Shown: positions 12,074-22,000 of the stretch, one piece after another
Numbering within the stretch: the stretch's first letter is position 1
Layout: each line of letters starts with the position of its first letter
Assembly (NCBI GenBank): GCA_039566865.1
Contig: CM076956.1
Location: 13,465,511-13,529,510 of the forward strand
DNA from: Aurelia coerulea
Taxonomy: Eukaryota; Cnidaria; Scyphozoa; Semaeostomeae; Ulmaridae
Direction: 5' to 3'
DNA: 64,000 nt
Program-made: the position numbers and the translations under genes
The notes under the pieces: model-generated
The model's input: the letters and a program-made list of their open reading frames with translations, nothing else
What the model was told of the DNA's origin: nothing
Databases searched by the model: none

Positions 12074-15000
12074 ATGCAGTTGACAATTTCCATATTTCTC
12101 CTTCTCGCCCTCTGGTATTCACAAGATGTTTCAGGGCAATGTTCAGGCTCCAAGTTGACTCTCGCTGCTTCAACAGCTTCGAGAACTCTGAAATATCCAG
12201 TGTCTGGATATTACTCAAACAGCACTGACTGCACTTGGGAAATCAGAGGCACTGGCTACAGCTACTTATATTACTTCTTGCGAGTTCAATGGGCATCCTT
12301 TAATGTCAAGGGTAAAATGCCATCCTGCTCAACTGATTATGTTGAAGTTTTTGTTGGGTAAGTTGGGAGATTTTTTGCATAATTTCTTCAATCGCCTCAC
12401 CCTCTCTTACGTTGGAAATGCATTTGATTTCTGAAGGCCTTTAACAACAGTGACGGCTTCTTTTTTATGCTTGCTTCACGTCAGAGTAAAAACACAATAA
12501 AAATGCGTTCAAAAATGCCACGGAAAAACTTCAAGATTATTTTGCCAGAATTTTAAATATTTTGTCGGCGGCCATAACATCCTACTGATGTAATCAAAAA
12601 TATTTAGTGTCTTAGGTAATTCGTTTTTGTAAACTTTTTTACATTGAATATATTAAAGTATATATAAAGTATATATAAATAAAGTATATATAGTATATAT
12701 ATAAATAAATAAATATTAAAAAAAATATATACTAAATAAAGTATATATAGTATGTATATAGTATAGTATATATAGTAAAGTATATATAAAGTATATATTT
12801 ATATACCGGGTGAGTCAATAAAAAGGATCCCTGTTTGAAAAATCATCATTCCCTGAATATCAAGATGATGATATTGGGAAACATAACATTTAACAGCAGA
12901 TATGTTCAAATTGACCTCAACATTTACCTGACTGAAATCGGCCACTCCGTTCTGAAGATATGAGGGATTTTCTCCAGAAAACCCTTTCGAGAAATCTTCA
13001 AAACAGGCTCAAATCAACGACCAACATATCCCGAGCTTTTTGCCTTATCTCAATGAGTTTAACACATTCTAACATGTTTTATCCTCTTGGGAAGATGAAA
13101 TCATCCGGAATAATGTTGAATTGCCCCCAGGAATGATGTTTTCATCTCCCAGAGGGATTAAACGGGCCAAAGCATGTACAAGCCATTGCTATAAAGCATA
13201 GACATACGAGAAATTTTGTCGTGATTTTATTCAATTTTTGGAAGTTTCTTTGAGGGGCTTCCTCGAGAAAATCTCTTGTAATTTCAGAACGGAGTGGCCG
13301 ATTTCAAGCAGGTAAAATTTAGAACATATTTGAACATGTTAACTATTGAATGACATATTTGCCAGCATTATTGACTTGATATCGAGGGATCTGTAGTCTT
13401 TCAAACAGGGATTCTTTTTTGACTCGCCCGGTGAGCCAATTATCAAGGATCCCTGACAGATGTATGGGGACCCAGGTTTGGAAGCATTTTCTAGGCCTCT
13501 AAAACGTACTGATCACAATTACATTGTGCAAACCCTCTCCTAAACCAGTGGAGGACACTTGGGGGGCGAGGGGGTGCGATCGCCTCCCAAAGTTGGCTAG
13601 AACGAAGATCTTTTGTTCGAAAACAATGGAAATAAACAATGCTTACAATAGCTCCGCCCCCAGTATTTGGCAAAGTGTCTCTGCCACTGTCCTGAACGTT
13701 GAGCGTGGCCAACCTTTCACATAATTGCTGCCATTTCCACTCAAAATCTTGCCGTTTACAAACATTCCAAACAAACATAAGCAGAAAATATAAATCAACA
13801 ACCAATAAAATTAAGAATAAAAATTTTACCATTTTTTATCTTTAGAAGTAGGCACGTGAATTCATTTGCAAAGTTTTAAATCTAATGTGGCTGTGTACAA
13901 TCGATTGTTACAATGTTATACTTTTTTTATTTGATTGTTCAAAATTCGCATATTTTCACATTTCAAAACAGAAACAGTTGCATATCTTATTTTCTTCGAA
14001 AATCTTGATTATTCCATTTTCAATTACTCCTAAGAGGGCCTCGCCTAAATAGACCATTTTGACATTTAGAAAAGGGCCTGGGGAGAGCAACATTTTTCTG
14101 GTAAATGGCTGCCGCAGTTCAATTTATCGTTGGTGAAAAGCCCTGTGGCAGCCATTTACCAGAAAAATATTGCTCTCCCCAGATCCTTTTTCTAAATGTC
14201 AAAATGGTCTATTCTTCTCTTCAAGACGATTTTTGAATAAACAGAGCTCTAGCTAGCTAAGCAGTTGGTGTGATATGGAAACTTCAAGATTTTAAACCAA
14301 TAGCAAACTTGTCATCAGACACCAACAAGGACGAACGAGCACGAACGAAACGAACGAGGTACCATACAACACTACGAGAACGATACCAAGAGAAGCAAAT
14401 TATCAAGACTACCCCAAAGGTCTTTACATGAACAGCATACAGCTATACTGTAACTGCTAAACTGCTGCATATAAACGATTTTTACGAATAAATACTTGAG
14501 CCGGTTTCACATTGGATTTCAGACTAGGAAAGGTGTGATGAACAATTGTATAACCCAAGCCAAGGAAACAACAATGGCAACAACGTCCCCGCCACTGTTA
14601 CCCACCCAAGGTCCCCACTGCTCAAGATACTGTTTACAGGTCAGAATTTTGTTCCGCCAAACTATTTCTTTGTAAAGATTCATTTGTAGTCAAGCGAGTA
14701 GTCAAGTTGGACAGTCGTTTGCACTATAAAGTCTGACATCGAATGTGAAACTGGGGTAGTAAAGAATACTATAGAGGAACGGGGCAATACATTTTGTACT
14801 CCCTTTTGAGATGTTGAATTTGATATCGTTGGGTTGGTTCGTTTGCAGGAGCGCCTTTCGAAGTATTGGACGATTCTGCTCAGATAACACAGCCGTTGGC
14901 GTAAAGCCGTTTGACATGTATGCCTGGGATGGATACATGCGAATCAAATTTCATAGTGACTCTGCCAATGCTGGCACCGGATTTGAAATTCGATATGAAA

Positions 15001-15393
15001 TGAGACGTCGGACAAGTTCTGAGCGGCTCGGGACGGTTTGGTCAACTACGTGCATGTAAGTACTTAACTTTTCGCTTTGTTATTTTATGATTATGTTCAG
15101 GGACGCTAGAAAGGGGAAGAGGACTGCACTGCAAAATCTAGGGCGAAAAAGGTCAAGCTCTCAGCATGTTGCAGATTATTAGTTTGTTCAGATCTACAGT
15201 GAATAGATTGATTAATAAAATTGCTTGATTGATTACCTGATTGATTGCTTGATTGAGTGATTGCCAGATTTCTTATGTGTTTTCTTCATTGGATGATTTA
15301 TTTATTGATTAATTGACTGATTGATATGATTGATTTTTGATTGAGTGATCGCGTGATTGATTTTGTGATTGCTTGATTGTATGATCTATTGAT

Positions 15394-15425
<32 letters not shown>

Positions 15426-16035
15426 CACATGGTTGATTGTTTAATCGAGTGATCGCTTGGTTGATTTTATGATTGCTTGATTGTATGATCTAGTGATAGG
15501 TTGATTGATTGATTGATTGATTGGTTGATCACATGATTGATTGGTGGATTTAGTGATCGCTCAATTGACTTACTCTCAAGTACCGAATAATCGTCCCCCC
15601 AGCTTATTAATTTTTGAAAAATTTTCCAACCCCCCCCACTTTTATTCCAACCCCCCCTTTTATTAATTCTTGAAAAAATAGAAGCAATAGTGAACAAATT
15701 TTTTTAATAATTCCTGCTAAGCAAATGTACTTACTGTATTTATGAACTTTATTCTCCTTTGTTTGTCTGACCCGTGTTACATACGTGTTTTACATACGTG
15801 GTACCCATGTTAGATACGGGTTTTACTAAGAAAACGAAAAACGACTATTCTCAATTTTTCCAACCCCCCCCGATTGTTCCAACCCCCCCGATTGTTCCAC
15901 CCCCCCCCCCGATTATTACTATATTGAACCATTTCCAACCCCCCCCCCCCCGATTATTCTCACCCCCCCCCGTTTATTCGGTACTTGAGAGTATATATTT
16001 GCTTGATTTTATGATACATTGATTGATTGATTACC

Positions 16036-16068
<33 letters not shown>

Positions 16069-19000
16069 TAGTGATTGATTGAGCAATCGCTTGATTGCTT
16101 TTGTGTTTTGCTTGCTTGATTTATCAATTAACTGACTGATTAATTGTTTTTATTGATGTTATAGGAACACTTTGAACACAGCCTCAAGTGGGAACATATA
16201 TTCAACAAAGTGGCCAAACGCATACTCGAGCTCAATATTTTCCTGTAGCCACAGAATCAGTCCTGTGAATGGGAACAGAGTGAAGATTGTTTTCATGGAT
16301 TTTTATCTCAGACCGCATGGATTGTTTTGCACAAGTTCAGACGACTACGTCAAAGTTGAAGGTTCGTTGTTGTCGTTTCTATTAACGCTATGAACAAGGG
16401 CAGATTTTGTAACGATAGCCTCAGTTTCAGTTAATCTCCACGTATAAGAAACGAACGTACAATAATCTGCAGCCTGCAATTATGGGGCATATTTTCTCCT
16501 CTTGAAGAAACTATACAGCCTATTTTTCAATTTCTTATAGATGGTTAAACACTATGACACATAATTTAATTAATTTATGTCAAATTGGTTTTTCAGTCTC
16601 TCATATTTGACATTTGATCGCATGAAATGATATATATTTATTTGCGTATTTAGACCATTAACCCTGCATACCTTTGCAACTACAATATTCAATATGGTCC
16701 AAGAACTCTTATAGAAAAATACCAGTTGACAGAGTAAAGTATCCCATGTTCAAGGGAGTTTCTTATTGGACTTATAAAATCTGCTATGCTCTCGTAAAGA
16801 TATTTCTTACAAATAGAAACTTAACAGCCCGGTTAAAATTTTGGGTTTCTCTCGTATGTGCGGAATTACTGTGCTTTTATTGATCTTTTCCAAAGCGATT
16901 ACCGATCGCAGACAAGGAATTCTCTCAAGTCGAGGGGTAAATAACTTGAAACATTTCAAACATAGCCTTAAATAACGGACTCATCATATTAAATCCATAT
17001 GAAATCAGTAGAAAGAAGACAGTAACTCCTGTAAAAGAAACAGTAACCAAAATAAGCCTGTAACAAGAGAAAAACTGTTAAATCCTGTAAAACAAAACCG
17101 AATTAATCTTAAAACCTGAAAGGAAAGAAATTCACCAGTAACTGCTGAAAAGATCAACGTGGAAATCACCGAATACTAGTTTCGTCGCACTCTCATCAGT
17201 TTGGTTCGTGCGAAGAACAAATTACCAATGAAACAGGCCACTTTTATAGCAGACGAACAAAACAAAACCGACACGCCGTTAGCACCTAAGCCACTTGTTG
17301 GCTAAACCCAATAGACACCCGCCGTGCGAGTGCGATGCTCGCTACGTAGGTAGGACATCCCAAAGACTTGTTGACAGGATGAGACAACATGTGCCCTAGC
17401 AATAAGGAAAGGTACTGTCAGGTACAACGGTCGGTGTCAACCAAAACGAAGATGCAAAGCTGGTCCGGCTAAACAAGGAAGTGATTCTGCCATTGGTGCT
17501 CACTTACTGAGCAGTAATGAGTGTGGTAGCAACTATAGCGAGGATTGTTTCCGAATTTTGGGTAGGGCTAGGTCTGCCTTCCACCTCAAGGTTTTAGCAG
17601 CGGTGTTTATTAAACTTCGGGATCCCTCCCTCTGCCGACAGAAGGAGTTTGTTTTCACGTTGCAATTGTTCTAATTTGCGCCAAAGGATTTGATCTCACA
17701 CCCACATAAAAGGTTTTCTTGAGGCAGCCTGAATGAGGTTCTTGATTAACTGATATCATGATCAAGTCCAGCCTGTAAGGTTTTAAAAAGGTGCTTGTAG
17801 TTGCTACAGCGCAAATATGTTTTAATACATGCCAGTGCATTCCTTCTATGAATTGAATTGTTTTCAATATATTTCTTTTTGATAAAGTTTACATCATGAA
17901 AGATTTTGCAGTTTTCAAGTAAAATACGATCTATTAAACTATCATACAAGATCCTTTAGAAATTTCAGCCTCTTATGGGTTCTCGTGTAAAAAGTTGTAA
18001 TCATGGAATTTCAGCCTCAAGGTTCTTATAAAGCTAGGTTCTTTTATGCAGGTTTCTACTGTAGATGTTTTGAATTTGTTTTCCTTAACTAAAGAAATAT
18101 TTCCAGTCCACGGCAATTTGGGTATACTGGACATGTGGTCTTTTGTGCTAATAAATTTTGCCAGCCGTCTAAATGTTCTACCAGGTGATTCAGAAAACTA
18201 TATCCATAGACCGTTTAGCTATTCTACAAAAGAGCCTGGATCGAGCGTTATTTTTATACGCGAGGCTCGATAAAGTGGTGTTAAGAGCTTCTAAAACTAT
18301 TGTGCAAATTCGAAAATTCACGAAAGTGCACTTTGTAGAATTTTCGAATATGCACAATATTGATAGAATCTCAAACGCCACTCTATCGAACCTCGTGTGT
18401 AAAAATAACGCTCGATCCAGGCTCTTTTGTAGAATAGCTAAAAGGTCTATTCTTTGAAACATCGTGATAACAAACCTGTTTGAAAAATTTTGACTGCGTT
18501 GCCTGACTGAGGGCTGACTGATGTTACACAGGAAGCAAATGAAAATAAGTCGAAATATGTGATGGATTTCCTTTGTCAAAATAGATAATTTGTTAAGTGA
18601 CATCTTCTAAGTGCTGTAGTTCTTAATTTTTTTGGCGATATGAGAGCTGAATTTCGACTGAATTTCTTTTACGTAGCTTCTTATAGAATAGGTCTAATCA
18701 CTAGGTGATGCATTTCTTACAAGAACTATTTCTGTTTATCGTTTTAGGCAGCTCTTCTCTCTTCTCTACCAAAAGATCAATAACTGATTACAAGTGTGGA
18801 TCAAAGAATCCTTTCAGTGTTTACAGTTCTCATGAGTACACATGGTTGAAGTTTAAGCGCTACTATGGAGGGTCACTCAGTTATCGTGGATACGTCGCTG
18901 GATACATTGCATATGGTTTGTAGAATATCTTTCTTGTTTCTATTAGCATAGTAGGTGTAACATAGGATTCAAATCTTTAGAAAGTTGTTGCAAAATTCTA

Positions 19001-22000
19001 TTATCTGTTTCTTTGAATTGAATGGTTTGAAAGAAAACATACCATAGTGTAAAAGGGTACCAAAATTAGGTACAGCAGAACACGAGCTTTGACGACAGAG
19101 AAGACACAAGTATCGAGTTTCCCTTGTCGGTCTTTAATATCCTTTCGTTATCGCTAGCACTGGTTCGAAGTTGAACCAGTGCTAGCGAGATTCTGGTTGG
19201 CTCTCACTGCTAGGAGCTCTCTAATACAACAATATAACCACATGCGTATCCCAGTCTTTCTCAAGCACTGGAAATTTGCTTAAAATACGTAGGCGTACGT
19301 ATGCCCTTATATACCAAATACAATAACCACGAAATGAACGGAGGTATAGCTATCAAGTTCCAGGATAGAACTATTGAAGACCACGTACCACCTACGTTTC
19401 TATTGCTTTCATATATCAAATACATCATATACAATAGGCTATATTAGATACTCATAATTTTTTAACAACCTCATGATATCATGTTCCATTTCTATTCTAG
19501 ACGATCCAGCGCCACCTAAAGATCCAGCGGCGAAGACATGGCAAATCATAGTAGGAGTCGTTTTTGTCATCATTATTATACTTATCATTGTTGCTGTTAT
19601 TGTTTGCGTGAAGATGAAGAAAAAGAGACCAATCGCAGCTGTTGTTCATTATCCACCACCTCCTCCGCCACAAGGTTTGTATTAGAAGAGTAATACTGGA
19701 TGTCACGATCTCATTTCTCAAAAATTCTGGCCGATTCGATTGATACAGCGATGCCATATTAGCAACAGCAGTTCCCTATTAGTGTTGTGTTGTGTTCTCC
19801 TTTTCTTTCTTTGTCGTTCCACATTGCTGAGGTAAATTCCCGGGAACAAACACTGAAATTTGTATTTCTCGTTTTACACCTACGAGTTTGAAAGTTCAAA
19901 TCTTCCTTTTTAACCAGTAATCTGCCTTAGCTTTGTTGTTTTGTTGTCTGTTTTGTGTAATGTATCTTTAATTTTGTCGTTTTTGTTCTTTGTTTTGTGT
20001 ATTGAAAATTAATTTGAATTGAAAGTACCATCCATAGTGAAGACCCAATGACTTTATGTCTTTCTTCACTATGGATGGTACAGTGTAATGTAAGTATAAA
20101 TATTTGTAGTTTTTTTATCTTGATAGAAAAAAAACAAAGGTTTGTATTGACACTAAGGGCTTGTTTGCCTGGCAGTTTTCAGCCTGGGCTGACATTTTTA
20201 GCCTGTCTACCCGAGATGAAATTTCATCCCTCCTTTACGGTCAAATGCTTGTAAATATCAATTTATCATCACATGGAAGAAGTTTCGCCCCGGGCAGAAA
20301 TTTTTAGCTCACCTTTCGCTAGCCAAGATGAAATGTCAATCCCTTAATTAGCCTGTTGATTTGCAAGGCACGCGTTCATGTATTGGCAGATATATTTTCA
20401 AGCCCGGGCTTAAAAATCGATGGCGCATGTGTTTCTGTCAAGTTTTTGGGGATAAGTGCAAGCTCAAGTTGACGAGGACGTGGATATCCCCTCGGGGACC
20501 ATGAACGCATGCGTATAATTGCTAATTAAGGCCAACTATTGACGAAAATACATACAATGTTGCAAGGAAAATATAATTTCCAATAAAAACCTAAACCAGG
20601 GTATAATATTTTACATAATCTGCAGTTGCAGGCTTGGCATTTGTGGGCTTTAATAAGTTTTTTGAATATCTGAAGGGAGTCTGAATTTTCATTTCTGGTT
20701 GTAGTGTCTCCCATACTTTTTCCCATAAATCTAACTAAACCTTATCTATTCCAAGACAAATTGTTTTCGCCTTCGGTAGTTGTAGTTTATTAGAACACCT
20801 TAGATTGTAAGGCATTTATTTTTCCTCAAAAATTTGCTTCATGAAGCTGGGATTTAGATCAGATTTCGTTTTGTAGATCTCTATCATTAGCAACTGCAGA
20901 TTCCTCTGATGAACGGTTACCGAATTATCCATTTCTAACGAGTTTTCAAAACTAGAAACATTGTCTTTGCATCATGCGATGTCTGTATATTTGGTACCCC
21001 ATTCACACTTGCAAGTCAAACGAGCTTAAGCTAAACTGAGTTATCGCATAGGCCTCCTAATTTGTCAATCCAACAAATCTAATGTATTTGATTGGTTGAG
21101 ATTTAACCTGGTTTAGATAAAGCGAGTTTAACTGTGTCAGTGTGAATGCGGTATAGGTGTAGTTTAGAGCTGCATGTTTTTTATGTATGGGCCAGGATCG
21201 CCCATGTAGTGTTGTAAAGTTGTTCATGTGTAGGAGTCCATATAAAAAGCTGAGCGTTAACGCTCTCCTGGATTTTTGCTGACAAACCGCTGACGGCCCT
21301 TTTTTATCGCACAATAGTGCTAAAATCATTAGCAGTGGAGATTTTCTGGGACACCAAAGACTTCTTAAGGTAACTCTGCTTTCCGCTCTAGTGCACAGCG
21401 AGATGCCGTTTCACAAAACCACTCTCCTCAGAAAACAGTTAATTTCTCCAATATTATTCGGTCTATCGAAAAGCGGTAAAAATGATGTTGTTCTGTATAC
21501 TCTGGGCAATCGAAACATGTATAAATCGCAATGTTTTCGTCAACCCTGACTTCGCAAATCCTTGCTCAAATCTTTTTGCTGATTTCAGAACAGTGGATTT
21601 ACCTCCAAAACTACTCGAAAAAGTTTCGATTTTTTTTCGCTCCATCTTTAGCTAAGTAGTTGATCTACAACTTTGCCAAGTCTGATCGAAAAAGCTAGGC
21701 TAGATTTCCTGCAATCGAATTTTACATTTCTGTTTACTTTTCGACATCGAAGGGGAAAAGCGTTGGTCAACAGTTTAGCCCATGCAGAACGATTTGAACG
21801 CCCCTAGAATGTTTTTGCAAAAAAATTAGTTCTTGATCTAAGATCTATGCTCATTGTGGACTCTAAAAGAAATTGATAATCTGTGAATGCTTACGAAAGT
21901 CTCGAAAGACAACTAAAGCATGGTTTCGTGAAGTTGCTGGTAAAAATCAGTAATTTTTAATCAATAGATGCAAATGATACTTTTACAAGCGCACTAAGGA

